From assembly GCA_032718475.1 (NCBI GenBank), contig JAUCBJ010006786.1, positions 1-48,970 on the forward strand: a DNA stretch of 48,970 nt. The letters run 5' to 3'. The notes beneath the pieces are model-generated. The model was not told the DNA's origin and ran no database searches. It saw nothing but the letters and a program-made list of their open reading frames with translations. Within the stretch, counting starts at the first letter, position 1. Every line of letters starts with the position of its first letter. Below, piece by piece: positions 30,156-41,494 of the stretch. This DNA comes from Nemertoderma westbladi (Eukaryota; Xenacoelomorpha; Nemertodermatida; Nemertodermatidae). The position numbers and the translations under genes were made by a program.

Positions 30156-31762
30156 TAAAATGTTCGCGCTTTTAGACCTTTAACAGTTTAACCTGCTAAT
30201 TTAAGTGTCTTATGAGTTGATAATCGCCCGTACTAATTGACATCAGCTGAAGCCAGTCTAGCGCGGCGTATGACCCACGGGTGTGGGAGACTGGATTCGG
30301 GTTCCAGAGGAAGTTATTGCGGAGTAGGCTATTTTGTATTATTCGATTGATTGCTACTATATAATCTCCGACAACTATATTTACTTTCAGGGAAATATTA
30401 ACAGTTCCTTTGGGGCGTGGCGCTTTAAGTATCACGCAGAGTTATACATTTATTATAGGAAGGGATCTAGGGGTCTTTACCTCGAATGATAAGTTTATTT
30501 TACCGAAAATAACTTAACGTTTATTGGCGCAATTGTAGGACTAATCCCATCACATGCGTACTTTTTAACCGGGTAGTGTACAAATTTAAGAATCGCGTAA
30601 TTTTTCTTGAAATTAATATCTCATATCTCTCCAAACCACGAACGCGTTTCGACCTTACTGGGTCAACACTATTTACCATACTTGCCAACACATTGTTACT
30701 ACGCAGAGTTATGACTGACACTAATTACAACGAGTGGCAATGAGATAACGCAAATGGCGCATTCTTTAGGAATGCTTTATTAACCTTCACACTCAATTTC
30801 TGTACCAATAATCACACTAACACACACTAATTTGCCGACTGTCACCGATTTTAGTCATATATAAGGATAAGGAGGACTGCGACTCACATACGTTGGGGTT
30901 ATGAAATAGCATTAAATTCATACAGACCACTATAAATTAGGCCACAATTGCTACTGATACACCCTTCTGCTTACCTCAGTAATTAAGAAAGTTAGGGGGG
31001 ATTTAACGATTATTCATCAGTATTCTCTAAATATAGTATACCATCCATTAATATATAACAACAGCTAATAACAGTATAAAACAGTAAAAAACGGTGTTAG
31101 GTTTGAAATGAATTGAAATGCAGTGTATGAAATGATAATAGATTTGTGTTCTTACGATTCTCTCAGGCCACTGATGCTTTCGGGCGAAGTCAGAACAGCT
31201 AGAAAATCAGAATGAATGAATTCTGAGAAATTTGCCGCATTGCGTCATTTTACATAGGCTACAGAGCACAGGTAAAGGAAGATCGCTCTGATTGGCTGAA
31301 GTATGTCAACAACTAACACAGATCCTTCACACAAAGAAACAGCTGGTAGATTTCGTCATCTCAGCTCTGAGTTTCTACAGAAGCGTAGTTGCATAAGTTT
31401 ATAAGTCTTTTAGAGTATTGAGCGCATTGTTCAAAATGACTTATTTTATCCGCAAAAGCTTTTACATAAAACATAACTAACAAAAAATAAAATTTGTAAA
31501 CTTTTTTTAAAATTTGTAAACTTTTTTTAAAATTTGTTCTAGAACAAAAAATATTTGTTCTAGAACAAAAAACATTTGTTCTAGAACAAAAAATATTTGT
31601 TCTAGAACAAAAAATATTTGTTCTAGAACATCTTCTTATTATTTTTCAAATGTATCTCATGTTCTAGAACATTTCATAAAAATAAATAGCAAAAACTAGC
31701 TAGTAAAAAAATTTGAGGGGGTGTGTACCTATAAGACACTAGTACCCTTCTGACAGTAAGAT
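29503..31762. repeat. About 100-bp inverted repeat pair, 2 kb apart
   Basis: 29503-29605 matches the complement of 31659-31762 through CTTATAGGTA-like, CCCCTCAAATTTTTTT and ACTAGCTAGTTTTT blocks. A solo LTR lies between the arms. Confidence 0.75.
30161..31466 (-). mobile_element. Solo LTR (inverted), related to the LTR at 2899
   Basis: On the minus strand it starts TGTAAAAGCTTTTGCGG (31466) and ends AAAAGCGCGAACA (30161). It is bounded by a perfect 5-bp duplication TAAAA (30156-30160, 31467-31471). The middle is diverged, with shared blocks such as 'aatattaacagttccttt' near 30398. Apparent small frames inside are not genes. Confidence 0.85.
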
Positions 31763-31830
31763 GATAAGCTAGTAATTTGATTTTATGTTAGATAGTACTT
31801 TTTATTAGCTATTAACAAAAAATATAACTA
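31472..31830. other. AT-rich region with tandem TTCTAGAAC palindrome repeats
   Basis: A 21-bp-spaced tandem run of TTGTTCTAGAACAAAAAA lies at about 31530-31630. No coding frame. Confidence 0.7.
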
Positions 31831-31832
31831 CT

Positions 31833-31979
31833 TATTGTACGGTATATAAAATATGCTTTATTTACCGTTCGTCCCGAGATCTGTTACTTACCGACCGAGC
31901 GCAGCGAAGGAGGTTAATACACCCTAAGTCAGATCAAGGGGCGAAAGGGTAAATAACGTGTTTTATTTATCGTACAATA
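31833..31979. mobile_element. Small inverted-repeat element (about 147 bp)
   Basis: Arms 31833-31866 and 31948-31979 (TATTGTACG...TTTATTTACC) are inverted copies with a few changes. The centre is GC-richer and non-coding. No clear target duplication is visible, so this could be a foldback element or the end of a larger family. Confidence 0.6.
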
Positions 31980-32664
31980 TGTAATTTTATTGTTAAAATC
32001 ATCATTATTATTATAATCATTAAAAGATATTATTGTTTAATAAGTAATTAAACATTGCACCAGTCGCACCTCGCACCGCAGTTATTATCATCCTTATTTG
32101 TTGATACCAATGGAAAGGTGTCGTTGAAAGGATTCCAAACTTGTAAATAACGGCTAGAGTCCCGTATAGCACTACATTTTAAAAACATATATCATTGTTA
32201 CTAGGGCAACGTTGAAGAGTTCTATATCAACAGAAATAAAAGTATTATATACTATTCTAGAACATAAATGATATAAAAAATATAATGTCCTAGAACATTT
32301 AGCTTGTTTTTTTTTAAATTTTAAATAGCTAGTAAATTTTAAGAAAATATATTTTTAAATAATTTTGCGAATACATTTAAATTAATATGGATTATAGAGT
32401 TTTTTTTTACCGATGTAACTATAATTAGTTCATTTATCCATTGGGTATTGGCTTTTGTTGGCCTTTAAATTTTGGCCTCAGGGAATCCGTTTAATTTTCC
32501 TTTCTTATCTGTCACCTCCACATGTATTCTGTCCTTTTTTCGGAGAATTTATTTATTTTCGGAGAATTTACTTTAATTGCCTTAATTTGACTTTTGTGTA
32601 TTTCGCACCCCAAAATTTTTGCGAAATATTTATTTTTTTAATTACTAGCAATTTTAAATTTGAA
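31980..32664. other. No recognisable gene
   Basis: AT-rich sequence with scattered TTCTAGAAC and TAGCTAGT motifs. An 87-codon frame at 32455-32718 overlaps the following tandem array and shows no family signature. Confidence 0.4.
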
Positions 32665-34487
32665 GCAGAACAAATAGCTGAGATATGGGCGTTCAAAGAG
32701 TGCAGAACAAATAGCTGAGATATGGGTGTTCAAAGAGTGAGAAATAGCTGAGATATGGGTGTTCAAGGAGTGAGAAATAGCTGAGATATGGGCGTTCAAA
32801 GAGTGCAGAACAAATAGCTGAGATATGGGCGTTCAAAGAGTGCAGAACAAATAGCTGAGATATGGGCGTTCAAAGAGTGCAGAACATATAGCTGAGATAT
32901 GGGCGTTCAAAGAGTGTAGAACAAATAGCTGAGATATGGGCGTTCAAAGAGTGCAGAACAAATAGCTGAGATATGGGTGTTCAAAGAGTGAGAAATAGCT
33001 GAGATATGGGCGTTCAAAGAGTGAGAAATAGCTGAGATATGGGCGTTCAATGAGTGCAGAACAAATAGCTGAGATATGGGCGTTCAAAGAGTGCAGAACA
33101 AATAGCTGAGATATGGGCGTTCAAAGAGTGCAGAACATATAGCTGAGATATGGGCGTTCAAAGAGTGCAGAACATATAGCTGAGATATGGGCGTTCAAAG
33201 AGTGCAGAACAAAAAGCTGAGATATGGGCGTTCAAAGAGTGCAGAACAAATAGCTGAGATTTGGGCGTTCAAAGAGTGCAGAACAAATAGCTGAGATTTG
33301 GGCGTTCAATGAGTGCAGAACAAATAGCTGAGATATGGGCGTTCAAAGAGTGCAGAACAAATAGCTGAGATATGGGCGTTCAAAGAGTGCAGAACAAATA
33401 GCTGAGATATGGGCGTTCAAAGAGTGCAAAACAAATAGCTGAGATATGGGCGTTCAAAGAGTGCAGAACAAATAGCTGAGATATGGGCGTTCAAAGAGTG
33501 CAGAACATATAGCTGATATATGGACGTTCAAAGAGTGCAGAACATTTAGCTGAGATATGGGCTTTCAAAATGTGCAGAACAAATAGCTGAGATATGGGCG
33601 TTCAAAGAGTGCAGAACATATAGCTGAGATATGGGCGTTCAAAGAGTGCAGAACAAATAGCTGAGATATGGGCGTTCAAAGAGTGCAGAACATATAGCTG
33701 AGATATGGGCGTTCAAAAAGTGCAGAACAAATAGCTGAGATATGGGCAAAGAGTGCAGAACATATAGCTGAGATATGGGCGTTCAAAGAGTGCAGAACAT
33801 ATAGCTGAGATATGGGCGTTCAAAGAGTGCAGAACAAAAAGCTGAGATATGGGCGTTCAAAGAGTGCAGAACAAATAGCTGAGATTTGGGCGTTCAAAGA
33901 GTGCAGAACAAATAGCTGAGATATGGGCGTTCAAAGAGTGCAGAACAAATAGCTGATATATGGGCAAAGAGTGCAGAACAAATAGCTGAGATATGGGCGT
34001 TCAAAGAGTGCAGAATCTATAGCTGAGATATGGGTGTTCAAAGAGTGAGAAATAGTTGAGATATGGGTGTTCAAAGAGTGAAAAATAGCTGAGGTATGGG
34101 CGTTCAAAGAGTGCAGAACAAATAGCTGAGATATGGGCGTTCAAAGAGTGCAGAACAAATAGCTGAGATATGGGCGTTTAAAGAGTGCAGAACAAATAGC
34201 TGAGATATGGGCGTTCAAAGAGTGCAGAACATATAGCTGAGATATGGGCGTTCAAAGAGTGCAGAACGTATAGCTGAGATATGGGTGTTCAAAGAGTGCA
34301 GAACAAATAGCTGAGATATGGGCGTTCAAAGAGTGCAGAACAAATAGCTGAGATATGGGCGTTTAAAGAGTGCAGAACAAATAGCTGAGATATGGGCGTT
34401 CAAAGAGTGCAGAACATATAGCTGAGATATGGGCGTTCAAAGAGTGCAGAACGTATAGCTGAGATATGGGCGTTCAAAGAGTGCAGA
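32665..34487. repeat. 37-bp tandem repeat, about 49 units
   Basis: Units contain GCAGAACAAATAGCTGAGAT followed by ATGGGCGTTCAAAGAGT. A shorter variant lacking the GCAGAAC start (GAGAAATAGC) occurs in clusters near 32735-32780, 32985-33040 and 34040-34090. Confidence 0.95.
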
Positions 34488-35280
34488 GCTTTGCATCCGA
34501 TACAGCCTGCAGGGCATTCCATTTATTATATTTAATAAATACACAAAATTCTGGAACATATTATTTATTTGAAGATTATTAATTGACATGTCATGTCATT
34601 TTATTAGTCGTTGCTACTCATTAAATAAATAAAATGCCCCAGAATAGTATTTATTACAGTACAAAGTTGACTGATTGAAAGGTAATAATCTCCATTTACC
34701 TAGGTAAATAATGCAAATCTTATTACCGCAGGCCCATTGACTCAGCGGTAAATAATGTAAATTTTAACAATAAAAATTATAACTTAATCCTCCATTGAAT
34801 ATGTCTGGAATAATTTATGAGTCAGGGTAGTTTGTTAGTAACTCTATTTGGATGGTCAGCATAGCAAGTAATTATTTACTACTGTAGCTAGATTTTTTTT
34901 ATATAGAAAATGTGATGGCTGCCACAATACAGATTTTACAATTGAGAAGGGTAAATTATATAGATTTGCTTTAAACCATTTTTTTTAATACGGGTTGCAG
35001 GCTAACGATCCCTGTACTATTAAATTTTTTTTCGAAAATACGTTCTAGAACAAAAAATTTTTCTATAACCTTAATTGATAGCTAGCTGTTCTAGAACATT
35101 AAAAAAAGGTAACAAGAAATAGCTAGTTTAAAATATTTATGTTTTTTTTAAATAAAATGTTTTAGAAGAAAAAAATGTGTTCTAGAACAGTAATATTTTT
35201 CTTAATTAATCAATATTCTTGAACATTTTGCGGTCATGTAATATTAAAAATCTTTATTAAAATTGTAAAAACTAGCTAGT
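34488..35280. other. No recognisable gene; AT-rich
   Basis: Contains TTCTAGAAC palindromes near 35040-35190. Nothing coding was seen. Confidence 0.45.
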
Positions 35281-35321
35281 TTAAAAAAATCTAGCTATGG
35301 GTAGCCAAGGTGTAGTACTGC

Positions 35322-35937
35322 CAAAACCAGTCGTCCAATACGGTACACAACCGTGACGTAAACCAGTCGTCCTATACGGTACACAACCTTGGGGGACATC
35401 AGCAGATCGGGGGAGATTCAGAAGTCGAAAATGGAAGAGAATCAATGGTATATGAAGATTATCAATCGCCCAATGTGGTAGACAGTGTCCAATATGGTGA
35501 CGTAAACCAGTCGTCCTATACGGTACACAATCGTGACGTAAACCAGTCGTCCTATACGGTACACAACCTTGGTGGACATCAGCAGATCGGGGGAGATTCA
35601 GAAATCGAAAATGGAAAAGAATCAAGGGGATATGAAGATTATCAATTGCCCAATATGGTAGACAGTGTCCAATATGGTGACGTAAACCATTCGTCCTATA
35701 CGGTACACAACCGTGAAGTAAATCAGTCGTCCAATACGGTACACAACCTTGGGGGACATCAGCAGATCAGGGGAGATTCAGAAGTCGAAAATGGAAGAGA
35801 ATCAATGGTATATGAAGATTATCAATCGCCCAATATGTTAGACAGTGTCCAATATGGTGACGTAAACCAGTCGTCCTATACGGTACACGACCTTGAGGGA
35901 CATCAGCAGATCGGGGGAGATTCAGAAGTCGAAAATG
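35322..35937. repeat. 180-bp tandem repeat with nested 36-bp subunits
   Basis: 'GACAGTGTCCAATATGGTGA' occurs at 35482, 35662 and 35842, exactly 180 bp apart. Within units a 36-bp piece (GTAAACCAGTCGTCCTATAC) is duplicated. All periods are multiples of three, preserving the reading frame. Confidence 0.9.
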
Positions 35938-36533
35938 GAAGAGCATTAGATGATTCACATAAACCAGGGGAATTAACTCGTAGCCAAGCTGCGAAAATCT
36001 GGTGTGCCCAAGCAGCGGAAGACGATGGAGATTTAATCGAAGTCGCCGATGTCGCAGCTAGCTGTTTTATTAGCTGTATTTCTAAATTTATACCATTCGC
36101 CCCCTTAGCTCTACTTTGCACGAAATTGTGGCCAATAACCGCCGCCGCGATGGTCCTTTTGCTTACTGCTCTGGTTATTGGTCTGATGGCCTGTCTTGGT
36201 AACTTTACAGCTGGGATACTTATGATCCCCGTATTTATATTCTGTGTCGCGAGTAATATATTGTACCGTTTTATGAGCAACATTGAAAGAAGTGTCTTGG
36301 ACTCTCCTGTGCCAGCAGTGATGCAGACAATACTTGGTTCGTTATGGGCCCATTGCGTCGGAATGTTTATCTTGAGTTCATTGGGTGCGCTATTGGCTAC
36401 GATCTGCTATCAGTGTCCCACGAAGATTAGACCTCGGAAAAGACCGATCTTTCTCTTTTTTATGGGTCTCGGTTTTGGGTTGTTTATTGATTGGGTGTAC
36501 GTCGTTATAAGACTCTCAAATAGATACACTTAA
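35445..36533 (+). CDS. Unrecognised repeat-bearing multi-pass membrane protein
   Basis: An intact 362-codon frame. Residues 1-168 are two full 60-residue repeats and a third lacking 12 residues (core 'DSVQYGDVNQSSYTVH' and 'GGHQQIGGDSEVENG'), encoded by 180-bp DNA repeats. Residues about 205-276 hold two or three hydrophobic helices, and two more lie at about 293-318 and 334-356. The Cys-rich start (CFISCISKF) and RPRKRP before the last helix suggest membrane orientation signals. There is no N-terminal signal peptide. The same frame is open upstream to 35316 with another partial repeat but no ATG, so an upstream exon or a start at 35445 are both possible. The family is not recognised; I infer an integral membrane protein with a variable hydrophilic N-terminal domain. 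Confidence 0.6.
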   Translation: MVYEDYQSPNVVDSVQYGDVNQSSYTVHNRDVNQSSYTVHNLGGHQQIGGDSEIENGKESRGYEDYQLPNMVDSVQYGDVNHSSYTVHNREVNQSSNTVHNLGGHQQIRGDSEVENGRESMVYEDYQSPNMLDSVQYGDVNQSSYTVHDLEGHQQIGGDSEVENGRALDDSHKPGELTRSQAAKIWCAQAAEDDGDLIEVADVAASCFISCISKFIPFAPLALLCTKLWPITAAAMVLLLTALVIGLMACLGNFTAGILMIPVFIFCVASNILYRFMSNIERSVLDSPVPAVMQTILGSLWAHCVGMFILSSLGALLATICYQCPTKIRPRKRPIFLFFMGLGFGLFIDWVYVVIRLSNRYT

Positions 36534-37797
36534 ACTCGTAGCCATACGAACCTTCGTGTTTCATTGATCAATTCAATTACAAATCTAAATGGAATTTATT
36601 TATTTATGTTGATTTAACTTCAACTTATTAATCTGACGAGGCAAATTAAATGAGAGTCATAATAAAATAGCGCAAAAAACTATATATTTACAATTATTGA
36701 TTAAATTTGAAATTTATGTTATTGTTAACGCACATTATTTGGGCTTGGTGTATTTTAAGTCAACTGCACTATAGGCCTACGATTTGCCTAAGTTATCAAA
36801 TCCGGAACTAATTCATAAACATCCTGCATTGCACGTAGAAATCCATATATTTCATCCCGGATGTTCTGAAATTAATTACCAAAAGAAAGAAACTACGTTC
36901 ATTATTTTAATGTGGAAATTAGATTATTTTCATTTTATCTAATTATAAATTAATTTCATTATCCCGCTTTAATCCACCACAATAAATTCTTTTAGTTTCA
37001 AAATGTGGGAATCTTTTTCGTTTCTGTATCGGGAAAGGTAGGCCAGATTTTCAGCCACTTATGTCACCCGTAAAGTTGTTGCCACGTGTAAACCGTAAAA
37101 CCGTTCTATGGAAATATTTCTACTTGGCTACGTAACTAATAGTTTTGGCCAAATTTCCCAAATTTGATGACATAAATGGGATATTTTATTTCATTTTGCA
37201 AAACCACACCCTCAGTACATTCCCATTTGTCTTTAACACGTGTACATCTGGCAATGTATCTGCTTAGGCATTCACATTGTTCTAATTCTCGGCTTGAGAC
37301 GCTGGTAGAAAAGTCGTTAATAGTTCCCCAAAAGGAAGATAGATGTTTTATACACAAACGGTAAGTAGTAGTTAGTCCTTGAAGGTGTTGAACGCTTATT
37401 TTCTAACGCAAGTGTATAATGAGTAAAATTACATTTAGACTAGCGCTTATCAGTTTACAGACCACAGTTCATTAATAGTTTATTTAAGAGTCCTTAGGTG
37501 AGATAGTCGAACTTCAGCACGAACGCTTGAGTGTATGATCTGATATGTGCAAATGGAAGATTGTCTACAGCGTAGAATAATGCCTAGGTAGAAATGATAC
37601 GATTTGTTACACTCACAGCATAACAAGGGGATGCGGAAATCACTCTGAAGTTGGGATATCGCTAGCAAACACTACTGGGTGTAGATCACCACAATATAGT
37701 ACTTTTTTCTCTTTATAAGAATGTGGGGCGAGCCACGAAGTTGGCGGAGCCTTAGCGAATTGACACTGTTAGGGGGTGGGTCAATTTATGCAAATAG
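36534..37797. other. No recognisable gene
   Basis: Only short frames without family signature. Sequence is AT-rich downstream of the membrane-protein frame. Confidence 0.4.
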
Positions 37798-37865
37798 TTG
37801 TCGTCGTCGTCGTCGTCGTCGTTGTCGTCGTCGTCGTTGTCGTCGTCGTCGTTGTCGTCGTCGTT
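37798..37865. repeat. (GTC)n trinucleotide microsatellite
   Basis: About 22 units with T interruptions. The Arg-rich frame across it is an artefact. Confidence 0.9.
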
Positions 37866-37984
37866 ACGATTTTGACATGCTAATAACTTTGTCGGATTTA
37901 AAGCTGCCAAGTTGAAAATTTGTAGGTATCAATATGAGCAAAAGTTGAGATTTTTGAGAGACTTTCAGACACCATCAGTGCAAT

Positions 37985-38900
37985 GGTCTCCCGCTAGAGG
38001 GCCACATGTCTAAACATTAAATGGCCACCCATTTCTTTGCTTTTAATCCGTTTAAGCTGAAACTTGGGAAGTATGTACTAGACCATTAGCTGTAAATTTC
38101 AAAGGAGGCTAATCTGTCTGCAGTTCTCCAGTCTGCCGCTAGAGGGCGAAATGTCCCGAATGTGAAATTATTCTTCCATTTAGTTGTTTATGATCTGATT
38201 ACGCTGAAACTTGTCATATATGTACTAGATGACATCCTGAGTCTTTGTGTGGATTGTAATCGGTCCGAAGTTTTCCAGTCTCCCGCTAGAGGGCCACATG
38301 TCTAAACATTAAATGGCCACCCATTTCTTTGCTTTTAATCCGTTTAAGCTGAAACTTGGGAAGTATGTACTAGACCATTAGCTGTAAATTTCAAAGGAGG
38401 CTAATCTGTCTGCAGTTCTCCAGTCTGCCGCTAGAGGGCGAAATGTCCCGAATGTGAAATTATTCTTCCATTTAGTTGTTTATGATCTGATTACGCTGAA
38501 ACTTGTCATATATGTACTAGAAGACATCCTAAGTCTTTGTGTGGACAGTAATCGGTCCGGAGTTTTCGAGTCTGCCGCTAGAGGGCGAAATGTAGGAAAG
38601 TGATAACCTTTGCGAATTCCTTGATCTTAATCTATTTAAGCTGAATTTTGGAATATACAGTACCGGTATGTACTAGACCACATGCCTCGTCTTTGTGAGG
38701 AAGGTGATCGATCCGTAGTTCTTTAATATGCCGCTAGAGGGCTAAATGTATGAAAGTGAAAACCTTCCAACATTTCGTTATTTATGATCCGTCAATCGGA
38801 AACTTGGTAGATATGTAATAGACCATAGGATGTGGCTTTGTAGGGAAACTAATCCTTCCTTCTTCAGTTACCCAGTCTCCCGCTAGAGGGTTAACGTTTT
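37985..38900. repeat. About 146-bp tandem repeat with a CTCF-like motif in each unit
   Basis: CCGCTAGAGGG starts at 37991, 38136, 38283, 38428, 38575, 38731 and 38880 (spacing 145-156 bp). Alternate units are near-identical, giving a 292-bp higher-order repeat in the first four; later units are diverged. Each unit also carries a 'GCTGAAACTTG'-like block. Confidence 0.9.
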
Positions 38901-39564
38901 CCGGGAAAATCTTCTCCTATGTTTTTATAATCCTTTCGAGTTGATACTTAGCATTAACTCATTTCACGTGCTGCGCGAAGGCCCCACTTCGTGTAAATTA
39001 GTAGTATAGTAGTTTTTATTTTTAAGCCTAGAAGGTTAAGGTACATTTGATACGGTTAATATCGATACGGGGAATCCAAATATTCTATTGGTTTTGCTGC
39101 GCAAACAATATTAAAAAAATGAGGGCCAATATTAAAATTTCGCGATTCAAACTCGCTGCGCGGGAACTCGTCTAGCTCGAAAACTACTTAACTTACGGGA
39201 GATTTGTTTACACAGACTTATAGTGCGTTAAATTATCTATCTAACAGAGTTAATTACAGCGCCGAAGCTATTATACAACTGGAGCGGCAGACGATCGTGT
39301 GAAATATAATATTTATAAAAAAGGGACGAAAAATTTTTTTTTTTAATAATTCGCAACTCTATTATAATTTAGCTTTTTGCGCCAAAACTACCTGTAAAAT
39401 GTAGCAAATTAACTCCGCTATCTTTTTTCTTAACATTTATAATTAAAATTACGAATTTTAAGGGTCGAAAAATATCGCGTCATTTTGGCCCTTTAATTTA
39501 ATTTTTTTTGGGGCAAAAATGACCTCCACTCAAAATATAGAAAAAAAAATTAAGAATTAATAAA
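38901..39564. other. No recognisable gene
   Basis: Mixed AT-rich sequence with short homopolymers. Nothing coding was seen. Confidence 0.4.
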
Positions 39565-39640
39565 TGGTCAATATTGGATTTCGAACCCACGAACTTAGGT
39601 TTCATTAACGTGATTGATAACCACTAGACTACGTGACCAA
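39565..39640 (-). pseudogene. tRNA-like remnant
   Basis: On the minus strand it has a box A-like TAGTCTAGTGG and a box B-like GGTTCGAAATCC. TGGTCA and TGACCA at the ends can pair. The T loop is one base too long and the anticodon stem is not convincing, so it is probably a tRNA pseudogene or tRNA-derived repeat. Confidence 0.4.
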
Positions 39641-41462
39641 GATAGTTTAAAATTTTCGAGTGACTATTTTTAAACATCAATAACTTCAAAAACTTATCAT
39701 CACTAACAAAAACTTATGTGCACTTACTGCAAAATGCACTTTAAAAGTGCAGATCTTTTCTATATTTCAAACACTATTATTTCCAGTTCTATTCATCGTA
39801 GAATGTTATTTTTTGGATTAAAATTTAGTTTGGAGTGATTTCTAACTATAATCGTAACATTTGTTTACCTTTTTATGTCAATAAAGTGACTTAAAAAGTC
39901 CATGAATATGGTCCAAAATCGCAAATGTCGAGATTTATTAAATTGGATTTTTGACACTTTTAGCGACTGACACTTGATCATACACCATCGTGGATCGGTA
40001 GAGGATAAACATAAGTTTGTTAAATAAGAACCACCATTACGATCTGATAAACTGCACTTGTACAAATAAGTGTGCAAAAGTGCAAATTTTTTAATAAGGT
40101 CAAATTATATAGTATTGAGTTCTTTTCTTTGCAGATACTTTATTTTCATATTAATAGGCCTATGTTGTTTGGACCTTACTGAGCGCATTAGGGGATATGT
40201 GTACAAATAACCGGTCCTAATAAGGGTTCGATTGGTTAAATTAATAAATCATAAGATTGTAATATTCTAAAAAACCAGTGTGATATTAAATGCACTTTAA
40301 ACAATAAATAGAGATCAAATAACAAATGGACCACACAATTAAAAATTCGCACAATTTTGTACTTATTATATCGCTTCAAATTAATTCAACAGTGGATATT
40401 TGGGGGAAGGGGGAAGTTACAGTGTGCATTCGGGGGAAGTTTGGTGAACTGCATTTATGCAGTGAATCCAAACTTCCCCCTTTGAGATATCATATATGTA
40501 CTTAAGACATGCTAGGGTGTCGGGGAAATATTTGTTACTGTCACACTTTGCTTCCATTTATCCTATCCTTTATTATTACCCCAATCAGATAAGAGACAAT
40601 AATCAGTAAAAACAAAACTAAACTGTTTTTCATGCAAACAATTTTATAACTAAAGACGGGTGAAAGACCATGATCATGGAAATAATTTTAAATATAATTG
40701 TATATCAACTATGTGGGGAGGCTTCCAAGTTAAACCCGAAAACAATTATTTTGTTACATATATAGTAAATAACGTTGTATGTTCTTCTTCCTCTCATAAT
40801 ATAATATATATGAAATATCTCTGATCGCTGTGCCCTGTAACATTTCACAACCAAAATGTTTCAGTGTGAAAAGTGTAGGCCTACCACACCCCGCCCAAAC
40901 AGCCGCAAACGCATAGCCAACAAATTTAACAAAAGGTTACATACATGTTGGGTTCATGACGAGATGAGTGAAATTGATCGCATAATATAAACTAAAAAAT
41001 TGAGAGTCGGGCTGGCTCTCCTCCACTTTCTTACCCAATGGAAATGTTGTTGTTATAATCTAATATTGGGGCGGCTTTCTCTCGGTAATTGTTTAGAATT
41101 TAAAGAAAGCCTAGGCTTTGTACAAAAAAGCCTTATTCCACACAAAGCCGCTGACATTATTATATAAATATAATAATAGGTAATGGGAGTTGGTTATTGA
41201 TTTAACAACACTGAGAACAATCATAGTACAGGCAGACAGTGCATTGGCTATAGGCCGGCACTATATATAATATACACAATATATATAAATTAGGTATCGT
41301 AAGTCATCATTCTCTTAAATTAGTATCGCAAATTAAATGAAACATATAATAATCTTACTATATATTTTTCCAACGTCTATTTAATGCCATTACATCGAAT
41401 TCATATCGAATTAGTTACAAACAAATACTCCTTTCTGTGATTATAAATAAAGCTGTTTACGT
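39641..41462. other. No recognisable gene; contains a strong hairpin
   Basis: AT-rich, with the hairpin at 40432-40480. Short frames only. Confidence 0.4.
40432..40480. other. 49-nt imperfect hairpin
   Basis: GGGGGAAGTTTGG pairs perfectly with CCAAACTTCCCCC. After a small internal loop, ACTGCAT pairs with ATGCAGT around a 2-nt or larger loop. A G-rich near copy of the left arm (GGGGGAAG) occurs just upstream at 40402-40416. Function unknown. Confidence 0.75.
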
Positions 41463-41470
41463 TATAAATA
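41463..41470 (+). promoter_or_regulatory. TATA box of the selenocysteine tRNA gene
   Basis: TATAAATA lies 25-32 bases before the tRNA start. Animal tRNA-Sec genes are known to use an upstream TATA box and proximal element with RNA polymerase III. No proximal element could be identified with confidence. Confidence 0.6.
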
Positions 41471-41494
41471 AGCTGGTAACGCAGATGTAGTAGT

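Noticed and set aside
32665-34487. CRISPR-like array
   Set aside because: The 37-bp units are directly tandem without spacers, in a eukaryotic context.
37721-37915. Arg-rich 64-codon frame
   Set aside because: It is made by the GTC microsatellite.
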